From NCBI GenBank assembly GCA_013397865.1, contig VZTI01003363.1:325050-389049 (forward strand): 64,000 nt of DNA. Direction: 5' to 3'. Under the pieces are notes generated by a model. That model searched no databases, was not told where the DNA came from, and worked only from the letters and a program-made list of their open reading frames with translations. Within the stretch, counting starts at the first letter, position 1. The number at the start of each line of letters is the position of its first letter. The translations under genes and the position numbers were made by a program. Below, one piece after another: positions 37,901 to 52,900 of the stretch. This stretch comes from Struthidea cinerea (lineage: Eukaryota; Chordata; Aves; Passeriformes; Corcoracidae).

Positions 37901-40900
37901 TGCTTGTAATTGAATGCAGACACTCTTTCAACTTTTACTCTTGGCTGGTAGCATGAGAAATTTCTGATTTAACTGCATATGTGGCTCACACTCTGAACAA
38001 ACTTAGACCATTACTGATATACGAAATTATACCTGCAAAACTTGAAAGAAATTTCCTCTTTCCCTGCCAGCTTACCATGTTTTGTACATCCAGAGACCAC
38101 ACTAGCTCCTTTTGTTCTATCCCTCCAGAATACTGAGGGCAGCTTGTTCTCAGCTACTTTTTTCCCAAATTTTTATCAACCACCTTCCTTGTTTTACCTA
38201 AGAATGATTGAAACACTGAAGATAAAATGCAAAGCAATAGCACTTTTGTAGTATTTGGCATTTACCAGACACTGTACAGTTTTCCAGTCATTACCAGTAA
38301 CCAGAGATCTCCAGTCATTGTGCTAGGGTTCAGAAACGTTACAGAAATTATGATGTGTCTACCACTAGTAACTGACACTCAACATATTAGCTGGTTATCA
38401 TTGAACTGAAGAGAACTTGGATGGCCTCCTATGTTATAAGCAACTATCCTGCTTACTTCTGAACAGAGATCAGGCTGGAGCAGTAATTGCTGTGTGCAGA
38501 CTCCTCCCTCGCATTCTCCCGAGAGGGTCTCTGCATCATGGTTCCACGGACTGGCACACCAAGGTAGCTAAACAGCACTGAAGATGAGCTTTAGTGTATT
38601 TTGATAAGCTTTGCAGCAGGCCTAAACATCACCAGTCAGCTGTTCTCTGTAGGGAACACTAAGAGCAGATTAAGAGCAAGCCCTGAGAAGGCCATCCTTG
38701 CCCTTGGAGGCTTTTCATGTCTGAAGTGCTGTCTAATGCAGAGTAAAATGACGCTGTTTGTTTGAAGCAAGGACGTGGAGTTTCCAGTTATAACTCCTGG
38801 AGGGGAAACTGTGGTTACAGAGACGATTTGTGATCTGTAACCATCAGATTATCAAAGATCTTGCCTGTTCAACGTTTTTGGGTCTTATGAGCAGGCAGAT
38901 AAAAGTCAGTATCACACAGCAGAGATCACACTGACATTCAGGAAGACTTTTACCCTACATTACATAAAAGTGGAAGTACATGGTCATTATGCTAAGTTCT
39001 CCACTACCAAGACATATGGACTTCAGCATGGCTCATCCTATTTGCATCACTTAACTCATTCTCCTCATGCATCCCTAGGCTGTGGCTGATTTATTCTCCT
39101 AGTTCAGTCTCAATTTATAGAACAAACATCAGCCTGTCCTTTCCGCTTCATGCAGAGAACACCACCTCACAATGGCTCATAACTGTTCCAACATTCAACC
39201 TTTAACGGGCAAAGTTATCTTAGAAAAAGGGTATGAAAAAGTGTATTTCCCATGTGCCTTGGAATCTAACCTATGCATGATTCACAACATGAAGGACTTT
39301 GGAGGTACCCCTAATTACAGAACCACAGAATAACCTGAGTTGGAAGGGACTCACAAGGATCATCAAGTCCAGCGCCTGGCCCTGCACAGAACATCCCCAA
39401 GGGTCACACCATATACCTGACAGCATTGTCCAAACACTTCTTGAACTCTGTCAGACTTGGTGCTGTGACCACTTCCCTGGGGAGCCTGTTCCAGTGCCCA
39501 ACCACCTTCTGGGGGAAGAACCTTTTTCTAATACCCAAACTAAACCTTCCCTGACACAACTTCAGGCCATTTTCTCGGGTCCTGTCACTGGTCACCACAA
39601 AGAGATCAGTGCCTGCCCCTCCACCTCCTCTCACAAGGAAGCTGCAGACTGCAATGAGGTCTCCCCTCAGCCTCCTCTTCTCCAGGATGAACAGACCAAG
39701 TGACCTTGGCCACTTCTCCTCCCTTATGACTACAATACTTCTAAATAAATGCCTATGTTTAGATGTTGTGAATACTCCTGAGCCTAGAGCAGCCAAACAG
39801 TGAGCCAAACTGATCCAGCAGTACATATGGCTTGTTTTGAAGTGCTCAGTTACTTGCTGAAAAACACACCCATATTCACAAAGGCCTTTCGGTGCTCCTC
39901 TGCTAAAGACTTTCCAAAAACAAGGACTTAATGCAACTCATGGTGTTTGAACACCCTAGTTCCCAGGACAGAAAGCAGAAGTGCTCAGTGTCATTGAAAT
40001 TCAGTGTCCACAGGAATGAAAGGGGAAACACTACAGTATGTGTCAAAAAATAAATGCAAAAGGAGACTATTTTGAAATTTTGTTTCTCTCATGGTCTTAA
40101 CTACTGACACACAGGTCTAGAAAGAAGCCTGTTCAAAACCAGGATTCAACAGCCCCATTCCAACACCACTAGTAACATGAAAAAATGTGTAGACCTATGC
40201 ACTTTTTCAGATCTGTACATAATCTTTTCCTGCTCGGTGGCTTGTCCAGGCCAGAAAAGTATTCCAAAGCTCTTTTAGAAAACTGCTTGCATAAATATTA
40301 AAAAGCAAAATAAATATTAAAAGTCAAAAAGAAATGGATTGGACTTACTCTCTGAAGTTCCCTTGCATGCTACAGACTTGCATCTCATCTCAGGGACCGT
40401 GTATGTCACAACTGCGTAAGTTTTATGTTATGCTGGCTCTGTCACATAGTCTGGGCTTAAATAAACCCCATCAGGGAAGGAGGAAGTCTGAATTTAGGTG
40501 AAATACCTACACTTAGTGTAAGGGTGGGAATTGCCAGACCCCCATTTTTGTAAAGCAATATCTAATTTACTTTGAAACAGAAATAAAACTTTAATTTAAT
40601 ATACAGGTATTCAACATAAACTTGAATTTTGACCCTCACTGCACATAATTTTTCACTGCAGGCAAGCATTTGTAATTCATCAACGATCACACTGATGACA
40701 AAGTAGTCAAATGTGTGCAAACCTGGAAGATTTTTTTCTTATTATTATTTTTTTCTTTGTTGAACAGCCTTATAAATATTGTTAGAGCTATAATGGCAGT
40801 TCACATGATTCCCTGAGCCGTTTCTAATTCTGCATCACTGCTTCCCCAGGTTTTTGTATTGAGATTACTTTCAAATTGTACTTAAATCATTGCCATCTCC

Positions 40901-43900
40901 ATAGAATTCTCAGAAAGTGATTTGGCATTCCTTAAATTCTATTGAGAACTCTCCACTCTACAGCCACAGATCAGCACTGTTGCCTGAACAAGTAAATTTG
41001 ATGCATACGTGTCTAATCCTGTCCTCTTAAGTGTCTGATTTACAATGTGACTAATTGCATTTTTAGATTCCCAACACTCCTGGCACCAGTTTCTGCTACT
41101 CCACAAAAGGAGCCAGTTTCATAATTACTCCATATCAACCCCATTGTTGGGAAATCAAATTCTCAGGGAACTTTGCGGATAGCACACTCTGTTCAAGGCA
41201 CTCTTGTTGAAATTGCTGCCAGCATGATGTCTTTCACTGTTAGTTGTTCCTTGATGGAATTTAATAAATATTCATTGGCAGAGTGCAGTGTAATTGATTC
41301 AGTCACTTTCATTTTTATCAGCTCTGCAGGATGCCACAGTCTCTGCAGAAAATCTCCAAGATTTGCCAAAGGTTGACAGTAAGAAGCTTTGGAGATTCAT
41401 TTGGTGAAGAGAAGGGAGGGAAACAGTATCTCTTATCGCCTTGTCTAATATTCACTGTCAGGAGAAAAAAAGCTATATGGTTCTTTGGATGAGCAATGTG
41501 CCTTATATAACACACTTTCAAAATTCATAAATTCATAAAGTGCAATATTGAGATGTTATGATATCAAGAAGGTTTATGATTAGAGCATATCAATTTAGCA
41601 TGAAAACAGTGCTTTCCAATAAAATGAGGATACTTTACATTAATATTTATTTATATTCATCATAGAGATTTCCCACTACTCATAAACAGTGATTTACATT
41701 TACTTACAGCAGTCCCCACACCAGACACGACAAGCTGAATCCCCTGCAACTCTTCATAAAGGTTTTTCACTCCCTCCACAGTACCCACACCTACACTATG
41801 GTACGTTTAGAACTGCTGCGATTCTGTTTAAGCAAACATCACATTTCTGCAGTCCTGTTCATAGAATTAGGCCTTGTACACCAGCTTTTTTGAAGAAAGG
41901 GTCAGTGTTGAATTTCCATATACTACATCCTCATTAAAAAGCTGTCAAACTGAAATACGTATTAATAACAAAATGCAATAGAACACATTTTCTGTATAAA
42001 ACAACATTTTTCTGCTATCAGTAGCGGCTACGTACTTGTAGCCTCCTAAAATGGGACTTTGAATTCATCTTATTGTTTCTTTCAGCTGCTTCATCTTCAG
42101 AGTTCATTCAGGTAAAAGTCCCCCTGCCTGAATCCAACCAGCCTGTTAGCATAACCATTACCAGGCTGATTTTCCATCTAGTTTTTTAAGAAATCTCTTA
42201 ATGGCACAAAAAGAAGCACATAGTGCCAGGCTCTGCACCTACCAGAATGTTTGTTTGTAAGCATATAGTTCAAAAAATATATACTATAGATTCAATTGTC
42301 TGCTTGTAGACACTGATGTAAAAGTAACCTAACTGTACTGATAAAGAGAGTAACAAAGGTGTTAAAAACAGCCACGCTGGCAAACTGAGGCACATGTTTA
42401 ATTTGTTTCTTTCTGGTATTTGTTATGTCACATTTACTTCTATAATTACACACTGTGAAACAAAGCAAGAAGATCTAAAACCACTTTTTTCTCCCCTTCT
42501 TTCCTTTTTTGATGTGCACTTACTGGAATGCCGGTGAAGGTAACTGGAGGCGACTGCCAAGAGATGCTAAAGCTACTGCCATTGGGAGTAAATTTTGCTG
42601 ACCCTGGAATGTTCACCGGAGGAGTGGCCTGTGTGAAAAGAAAGTATTATTCCAGCAAGAAGAACCATTCCTCTTCCAAAGCATTTCAAAGCATCTTTCA
42701 TTCCTTGAAATGGTAAATCTGTGAGAGATTTTCCAAGGTATAAAAAAACTCCATGGTGACAAGCATTTTACCCTTGTGAGAGGGATAATCATGGATAAGC
42801 TAGTAAGGAAGGGACAGAGTTATATATACACCACTGTTCCTAAACCTTGTTTAGAGAAAGATGATTGCTGTCAAAAGAATCCATAGAAAATCCTTAAGAG
42901 GGAGAGCTGTTAAAAAACCAGACAAAATCAAACGTCACATACAAATAACTTTTAAAATAATGCCATCAAGAAGTTTTTGCTTCACAGATGACCACCTGTT
43001 CCACAGTGATAAACAAGGCCATACTTAAACTCATGGCAGCTGTTTTACACAATTTTAGTGTGGATATCAAGGCTTCTTGGACGGAAGCAATCAACAGCAA
43101 GGGTTGGTCATTTCTCATTTATCAGATAAATGTTAAGAGTCATCCCAATTAAAACAGTTTTTCCTATTAAAAACAAGGAGCTGTAAATCATCCTTTGGAC
43201 AGCTCCTGAAATACTAAACTAAAGCAAGTATTTGAAGGACTCCTGGGCTCCTTGAATTCCTATGTTCTTCCCATCCTGGCTGTAATACTCAGTGCTGCCC
43301 TGGGGTGCAAATGAGGTAACCTGAGCTTAGACTGTTGAGCACCTTTCATCTTGTGCCTTTCCTTTGGTTTTCTCACTGCGTTATGAGTTTCCATGAATTC
43401 CACTCTCCCTCTTTTTGAATCCCATTTAATTTTCAGAATCATGACATTCATAGTTGTGCAGCTACCCTGCCTAGCAGGAGTGTGAGCAGCCACCATGAAC
43501 AAAGGCTCACTTTGACCCTTGAATTTCAAGCTGTCATCACAAAAAAACCCTCCTTGGTTTAAACTTACAGAGAATTTGCTAATATGAGTTTTCACTTCTG
43601 CCTTTCAGTTGACTGTACATGACAGTAACACAATACACTCACTTAAGCAGTGTATGTGTTTGGGGCTGCTGAAGTTGTCTCACTGCTTCAGGAAAAGAGC
43701 GCTTCCTTGAGCCACCAGGCAAAGAGGAGTGATGACAAACTACAACCTGATAGTCCCCCATTAAAGATAATCTTCCATGTAAACAAGGGCTGAAGCAATC
43801 CCCTAGAGCCTTTCCAGGAACAGGAAGGTGAGACCACCAGACACTTCTGTGTGGGCTGCCAAGCTGCCGACAGCTCCAAGAGAATCCACACAGACATGCA

Positions 43901-46900
43901 GAGCAAACATCCACTGAGCTCCATAAAATACAAAAACCTCTCTGAAAGGTGTCAAGAACAATTTGGCAACTTCAGATGGTACCAGTAGTTCATCATCACA
44001 AGCCTGTTCAAATGGGAAGGAGTGAATGACCACAGCACTCTGGACAGAAAGAACTGGAGAGAGCTGGATGAGCAGTGAGGCAGCACTGCCTCTGCTCAGC
44101 ATCCCACATGGATGGCAGCTCAAACCCACGGTCAGCACAGCAACTTCCTCAATATTTGAGTAAGACCTGGAAGGGAAATCCTATGTGCTGAAAGAGTCTG
44201 CCTGTAGTTCCTCTGTAGTTAAATTTAACAGGTACAGGCAACAGTTTTGTAAGTTTTAAACCAATGCAATTTGCAGTTGCTTAAAATACAATAGTGCTCA
44301 ATTCCTTTTTCTCAGTGCCTAAATATCTACTTCAGACATGATCAGACTTAGTCAATCACCTTGTTCATTTGTTTCCCAGATGTGCATCTCTGCTCATCAA
44401 ACACAGTCAGCTTTTTCAGGCTAACATTTTAGTCAATCTCTTCCATAAGGTAAGCAACCGTAACATTACAACCAACTGAAGAATTTCTATACCCCAACCT
44501 CAATTTGCTTAGAGACCTCCATCTAATTGCCAATCAAAAGATATTAATGAATAATTTGTATTTATTTATTTATTTGTGCCAACATTACCCTTATATCTGA
44601 AATAGCCTGTGCTCATCCTCTTCCCCTCTCAGGCTTGTCCTCTTACTTTCTTCCCAGGCAGCAATTCCATCCTCTCCTCATCCCTTGCTTTGCCTGAGGT
44701 ATCAGTCCCAGGGCTGGAGAGGCTGCCCATATTCTCTCTGCCCTCCTTCTTCAACACTGATGACATTGTTTTTACTTCTTGTGGTTGGAGCCCATCCCAT
44801 CAAATTTGGCTGACCAGAACTCTACTCAGGATTTCAGCTCAAGTTATGTGGGGGTCTTGTATAATGGCATTAAAACCCCTGTCTCTCCTAGATATTTCTT
44901 ACCTAAGATAACTGATAACTATTTTTTCCCCCCTTCACAGCTCTATTGTTGTTGGCTCATGGTCATTCTGTGCTTGATTAATGAACACAGGTTTCCTTCT
45001 CACATAATTTTCTAACTACCCTAGTTTATAGCAGAAAAATCTCATTAGTTCCTCAGATGCAGGACTTTGCATGTTCTGACAGTAAACTGCATCCAAAATC
45101 TATTATTCTTAAGATCACCCAGTCATGTAAGCCTGCTATATAACTCCTTTACTGCTGATGTCTCCCAAGTCTGTTATCAGTGAGGTTTATTATAGTATTT
45201 GTGTATTACCAAAATGATTTAATGAAAATGAGATCAGGGTCAGGAACAGCTTTTCATTTAACTCCACAAATGACATTCAAAAGCCCTTTCAAAATAACTC
45301 ACTACTGTTCTCCGTGACTTTCCAGCTCCTTCTCTTACACTAAAATTAATCTCTAGCTTAACAAGTACTGCCTATATGATTTAAGAACAAATGCTCTCCT
45401 TGAATCCAGAGGGATTTGTTCTTTGCTTCCCAGGCTGTTCTAGCATCATCTTTCTCTGGGGCTGCCCCACTGCAGTTCACCTCAACTGCTGTACTTTCCA
45501 GAATTTCTTCAATTATTCTTCTACATCTTTCCTCGCTGATAGGACTGGGTCAGGGAAGAGCATCAGCACTTGTCTCACTTTCCTCGTATCTTTCTCATTA
45601 CAAGTACTCTATTTGATGTTTTCCAGTCATACAGGAAATGGCAACTAACAGATCTCTTCAGGATTCTTGTGACCAAGCTTCGGGTTCTGTATTTATTTTC
45701 CCCCTTTTTTTAACAGGAACCTTATCCAAGTTCCTTGAGCTGCTCCCAATGAAGTAATCTCCACTTTATCCTCTGGCTGGTGAGATCTGAATCTCCACCC
45801 TGCCTTCTTGCAAGGCTGGAGAGATCCTGGCAGAGAATGCCACTGACCTTCTCTACAGAAGCTGCTTCCTTTGCCAGGACAGCCTGAATGCTTGAGCAGG
45901 GACCCTGCCTCCTGCTTCCAATTAGCAAGCTGTGAACAGTGCAGACTGTGTCACTCCTCACTGATGAAATTAAGCATTGAAACCAGAGCAACCTGAAAAG
46001 CCGACGGGGCCCAGGCACTTGTAGTCTTGTGTTATGGAATACATCAATTCAAATCTAATTCAAGGGCCTTAAACACTTGAATTAGGATTTCCTTAGGCAA
46101 CTGCTTTACTCAGAGGCTCCTTGTAAAAAAGGGTTGAGTGGGTCTCCAAACAGCAGGGCAGACTGGCATGACTGCAAATCCCAAATGAAGCAAAACTTCT
46201 CAGCAGCCTAGACTTGCTGCCTCACTCTCTGAGGCAGAGCTTAAGTTACATTGAGAAGCAAGTCTTTCTTCTAGCTGGCTTCATCAGTCCCCAGGTTGGC
46301 GTGCTACCTGATGCAGCTTCCACCTACGATACCAAGCTTCCACCCAAGCTTTTCAACATGCACAGAAGTCTAAAACAAGCCTGTGAATTCTCTATAGTCC
46401 CCTCTGGCCTTTTAGTAGGTGTGCGCCAAACACACCACAGAAGTTGTATCTGCACAACTCTATATATGATAGTTATTTCATCTGATAAATTTAACAGAGT
46501 TCAGTTCTCCAGTGCATACGCAGGTCATGGACCACACTACTTCAAAGCCTCTACTCCTCTTTTCTCTTGCAGTATCCAGACCAAAACATGTCAAGTTTTA
46601 GTGCAGTTTTATAATTAACGCCTTCTGTCGAAACTTAGCTGGAATGTTTTGGGACAGCAGTTTTTGCCATTTGAAAAGAATTACCTCCAAAAATAGGTAG
46701 ATACTGTATTTGCTTTTTCATTCTTCCTGCTCTACTTCACATCTGCAAACTGACATCTCACGCTGTACAAAAAGAGGAAATTAATTGTTCCTGGCATCCT
46801 TTGGATACTTGTTCAATAAAAGAAGAGCTGAAATGAAGACTCTGGAAGGGATTTGGCTGACTGGATGGGAATTTTTACAATGCAGGAGACCCCATCTGAG

Positions 46901-49900
46901 CACGTCACCTTGGCTTCTCCTTATGGTCAGTGAAAACTGAACTGATGTAGGCAGTGGGATATGCAAATCAACTCTTCTCAAACTGAAGTATGCACCTATT
47001 GTGTGGCTGGATAAAGAGCACCCCAAAATCCACTGGCTGTGGTGGGCACATAAACAAACAAAAAAAACAATGAGCTCAGAATACATCTCAATTTAAATTA
47101 AAAAATGCTTTTGACTGCCCTGAAAATCTTTCAGCCCATTAAAACCCAAACACTGTGATGTGACATTTCATTACACATTAATGACATTAGTGTAATCACT
47201 GGAGCTCATCCCACTGGTGTTACCTGGTAAGCATGGTCCGTGTGTACGAGGTAGAGGTTGGTAGGAGCTGAGCGGCTCAGAGGTGTCATCAATTTAGTCT
47301 CGGTTTTGGCACAGGAAGTTTCAGGACGGATTGTGTCTTGGGTGGGAAAGGAAGGAGGAGATGCTAAAGATGGAGAGACTGGGGAAAGACTGCTTAAGCC
47401 ATCAGCTACTGAGTCCGTGTTGAGCCTGATTTCTGTATAGTAAAAATCCTCCTCTCCATCACTGTAGTCAGACTCTCCTACACGTCTGTATCAAGACACA
47501 GAAGTAAGAATTGATTAAATGAAAGCAAGAACCCTGACGTGAATTTTAAGTTCTAGATGCACGAGCAATATATTAATATTGTCAATAAATTAGTATTTGC
47601 AGTTTCAACCCTTCCTACTTTATCTGCATTCTGGCTGCGGGGAAGGGAGAGAGGAAAAGCATCTAGTCTGAAGGGAAAAGAAGTAGGAATTACTTTTTTT
47701 TTCCTCTCTGTGTCATTCTCGACGAATTCCTTGACCTTGGAGTAGATGTTTGACTCCTGCAGGTCAAGTGTCGGCTTCTCATTTGTAACTTTTGTAAAGT
47801 TAACAGGAATCTCAATGCACTCTGTCTTCAAAAGTCACAGCAAAGATAATAGACACAGGCAAGACATACTTCACTCATGTTACAGCTAACAATATGAAAT
47901 CTTATAGACGTTAATTATACCAAATATAGCTACGGCTGCTATTCACCGTAACATTCTGTAACATAATGGAAGGATTTGCTAGAAAACAGTCTCACCCTGC
48001 AACTCACTCAGACACACAGAAAGGACTCATACAGGCTGGCTTGCCACGGCCAGAACTTTCTGGTCCTGCTCTCCAGAAGCTGACTTACTGAGGGAGGGTA
48101 TGTAGAAGGTTTAATTGCCTTGAAGTTTGGTCTGATGTGCATTGAGCGCAAGCGCTAACTGTGAAGCAGCCCAGTCAAAGCAGTAGTTCTCAGCTGACTA
48201 CACATTATCTTGAAGTCCAAACCAAAACTTATTGAGAGAACATAGGTCCAGCAGGTTTGAAGGGCTCTACCAGAAGTACCATCCATCAGAATGCAGCCAG
48301 TCACTCACCAAAACTACTCTCTCCAGCAAAGTTGCTAACTCCAGCAAATTCCAGAAAGGTTTTGCTACTTACTTCTCTCTCTCCCACACCACAGAGGATG
48401 TCCCCACAGTATAAAGCACAAAGCAACATTCCCAACTGCATTTTGAGAGAGATTTTCTCTGTTTCCCACAGCCTTACTTTTAAGCCCAACGGTAATTGCT
48501 ATGACCTTTTCAAGACCATCCTGAGCTCCAGACCTTTCTTGTGGTGGCTTTAATTTTTAATTTAGTGGGTAACACAGATCTACACAACAGAGAAGTATTT
48601 TCACCTAACAAGTGAATACCATGAGTCCCCACTATAATTATATACGAGACAGGTACATCCCTCAGTGAACTGCACAGGAGAGTTCAGTTGCAAACTAAAG
48701 CTCTGAAACAAACTTGTGTCCGAAAAGGTTTATTTGCTTTTGCTTCTAATCTAAGTAACATACATGTGTGTCCTGGTTTCATCTGGGCTGGAGTTAATTT
48801 TCTTCCAAGTAGCTGGAACAGAGATGTCTTTTGGATTTAGGATGAGAAGAGTGTCGATAACACACTGATGTTTTAGTTGATGCTGAGCACTGCGTACTCT
48901 AAATCAAGAACTTTTCAGCTTCCCATACTCTGCCAGTGAGCAGAGGCACAAGTAGCTGGGAGGGAGCATGGCCAGGACAAAGGGATATTCCATACCATAC
49001 AATGTCATGTTCAGTAAATACACTGGAGGGAGTTAGCTGGGAGGTGCTGATCACTACTTGGGACCAGGCTTTCGTCAGCAGGTGGTGAGAAACTCTAACG
49101 TGCATCACTTGTTTCTCTTCAGTTTTATTTCTCTCTCTCCCCTTTCATTACAATTCTTAGAGTCATAAGTATTAATGTCACTATTATCATTAGTGTTATT
49201 AGTTTTATTTTGTTTAAGCCATTAAACTGCTCTTGTTCCAACCCATGAGGTTTCCTCTTTATTCCTTTGATTCTTCTCCCCCTAGGGAAGGAAGGGGATA
49301 GTGAGTGAGCAGCTTTGTGGTATCTTAGCTGCTGGCTGAGGTCAAACCATAACATGCAGCTCAGTTTCCTTTTTTTTTTAGGTTTCTTTCCTGGTTTGTG
49401 GTTTTGGTGGGTTTTTTGGCTTTTTTTTTGGCATTAATTCAACTCAGAACTGGCACAAGCACCTGACCTGATGTGAACCAAAGCTGAAAAGTATTCATGC
49501 AAGACCCTGAACCTGTCTACCACAGAGTGCCATCCCAGATGTTATGTGCAGACAGCACATATGATGTAATGGCACTGAGCTGTGCACCTGACAGGGGAGT
49601 GCAGTGTGACCTCGAGCTCTAATTGGCCTTCTAGCGAAGTTGACAGAATTTCAGGAAAGAAAGTGCCTTGCTGCTGGAGTAAGTGCTCATTCACCTGGAC
49701 ACACTATTCCGCAATTTCCCCAGAAACCTACGGATATGAGACAGAGAAGCCGAGGACAATCCAGCTCATCTCTCCAGCCAAGGGCAATTGCTCCTCTTCT
49801 ACATCAAATCCTTTAGACTTCCAAACAGACTTCTCTCTTACCCAAGGTGAATGGTCCGTATGTGTTTCTGAATCCCTGCAGCTGTGCTCAGTACCTTCCC

Positions 49901-52900
49901 ACAGTTCTTCCACAGGCATTTGAACATCACCTTCATGGAGTTCTGAAAATTACGCGTAAAGCAACATTAGTTGTATAGAAGTTGTATGGATATTAGGAAA
50001 AATTTCTTCCCTGAAAGGGTTGTCAAGCATAGGAACAGGCTGCCCAGGGAAATGGCTGTGTTACCAACCCTGAAGGTATTTAAAAGATGTGTAGATGTGT
50101 TGCTTGGGACATGGTTTAGTGCTGGACTTGGTAGTGCTGGGTTAAGGGCTGGACTCTTACAGGTCTTCTCCAACTTCAACGTTTCTGTGACTCTGTAATT
50201 CTATGAAGGTAGAAAAAACCTCAGACTACCCAAAACAGATAAACAGTTACAAAACACTGTGAAGGTTCAGAGCCTTTGACTCCAGATCTGTAATTATCTA
50301 ATCGTCTCTTGTTAAGTGTGTCACCCTACTGAATTCAAGAGAATCACAGTGAAAAGTTGAAGGAGCAGCTTGTGACAAAACTTTACCTCTCACTGTTCAT
50401 TGGCAATACTTTTCCATTTTTAAGTTTCAGTTCCTCCACTAAGGGAAATAGATGACATAAAAACTTCCTACACTTCTTTCAAAAAAACCCTGATGAGATT
50501 TCTCACTTAATCCAAGGTACCTTCTTAAATTAAGGTCTTTCCAAAGCAAGCTCTTATGAATGTTTCTGCTCACGATATTTGCAGCACAAAAAATACTGTG
50601 CCAGAAAAACATAGTTTCTGTTATGACAATATTCACCATGAGCTGGCACAATCTGCTTTTGTTTCACTCAGAAGCTGCTGTAGACTTTACTCAGACAAGA
50701 GAATGAGAAGCTATCAGTCTGTGTTCAATATAAAAAAAAATACAGGTATAATCTCATTTAAGTATTCTTTTTATATTCTTTAATATAACTTCATTGGTCC
50801 CCACTGAGTTATCACTGATTTAGAGCACAGCCAACAAGGCTATAACTAGGCCAATCTTCAACATTTTGAAGACTCTGGAGAAAAGTAGTCTTGAAACAAC
50901 ACAGATGTTACAAACTCTAGAGATATGTAAAAGCTAATTTTACCCCAAAATGAAACTGATTTTGTGCAGTTTAAATAAAAAAAGAATTCTAAATAGCTTG
51001 TACATCTCAAAAATAATTTTCTCTCTTATTACAGAACACATTATTAACACAAGGAAGAACATCAAAATACTGTATTATTATTCTATAATTTTAGTTACAG
51101 ATAAGATTAAATTAATACATACATATAAAACTCAATTGAAAAAAAGAAAGGGGAGGAACAAGCCCATCCCAAGGGTTAAGTACATTTCACTGTGCCTTGA
51201 ACAAAAGCTTCTTGGTGCTTTCTTCAATTTGGACCCTTTGGAACTGCATGCCAGAAGATGGTTTCAGCATTTGCTAGGAAGATGATGATTAGAATATAAC
51301 GTTAAAAAAAATCTCAGCTGATGGGCTTTTTAAAATACAAGTTGATTGCAGTAGCATGTTCTCATAGTTACCCTGCAGTCTAACATCTCCTGTTTTAAAG
51401 CATGAATGCTTAGGGCTTTGAGATTTGAGGTACCTGATCATACTGTTTGTATGAAAAATTACTTTGGAACAAATTGCACATTAATTGCCTCTCTGTTTTT
51501 TTATTGGATAATACAACTATCAGTCAAATAGATACAGAACTCTTTTTCTTTTCTCAAATGAAATATAATCTATCTAGCAATTCTGATCGATACTTTTCTT
51601 ACTTCTACAATATAATACTAAATACTATTATCAGCTCAAAACCACACAACCAACCACCGACTATGGCAACAAGATGAAGGCCATATTTATAACTGACATC
51701 CTAGGAACCCCAATATGGCATCATGAACACCGTATGTATCTTTATGAACACAGAATGGTTTAACATCCATCCCCAGTTTGATGGTAAAATCAGTCTCCTA
51801 GCTACACTATGGTTTTGGGTTTATTGTCAGTGGTAGGAGTTTGCAAAAACCCATGCATTTTTAACATAATCAAATGAAAGCTCACTCAGTAGAAATAAAG
51901 AACAGGTTTGCATTTCTTCCATGTCCTTTCCAAAAATTACCTATTCAGGCTTAATGTTTTATTTAAGAAAATAATGGAACATAAATGGTTTGGTGAGGAA
52001 TAACTACCTTAGAGGAAACTTTTAAGCAAATAGTAAGGTTACCAATCACTCTATTTCCAGGTTTACTCCTTCTGACTTTTGCAGCCCTAAAGAAGAAATA
52101 ACCTGAACATTTTTGTTTCAGCTTCTAAAGGTGCTAACTTGTACTCAGATCAAGTACCATGCTAGAGCCAGAATAAAGAAAAAAAACCTGCAGGAAAGCA
52201 AGTTAATTTATAAATCCAAGTTTGGCATGGAATGTTACTGTTTATCTAAATAAAACATTTGCCATCCAAAGCAAAATCCCTGTGAACCAGAGCAGGTAGT
52301 GTAATAGACCTATGGTGGATACATAAATAGAAATATTTGAAAGCAACTTAGAAAACAATAAAGATGGCAGCTGCAAACCCATCTGTCTCATCACAGCCGA
52401 GCAGTAAGAGTGGTGTTAATAAGATGAAGGTTAACTGAGAAGTAAAAGGCAAACCAGGACACTTCTGCACTCCTACTCCTCCTCTCCCACACGCCCCAAG
52501 TTGTCTCTCTGCTTAGCGTAACGCTCAGCTCCAACTTCTAATGTATTATAACAAAGGTGTCCTCCAAAATACTTTTCTCCTTCTTAGCAAGATGCACAAA
52601 CATTTTACAGCCCTTTCCCACCAACAAGGGAAGAACCACATGGGTCAGCAAATAAGCAGCTTCTGGAGCAAGAGGATAAATCTGAACAGGTTTAAACAAT
52701 CATTAAAACTTCTTCCTGCTGGTGATGAAGCAATGAACTGTTTCAGACTGAGCCAGAAACAAATTCACTAAGGGAATAAATTCTGTTTTTTTTCTCCTTA
52801 CAAAAAGCCATTTTACATCTTGCTATGTAAAATCTGTCCTGTTGTGTTGGGAGGGAAGGAAACTTGGACTAGTACCATCTCTTTGTTTTCTTTTTCTTTC

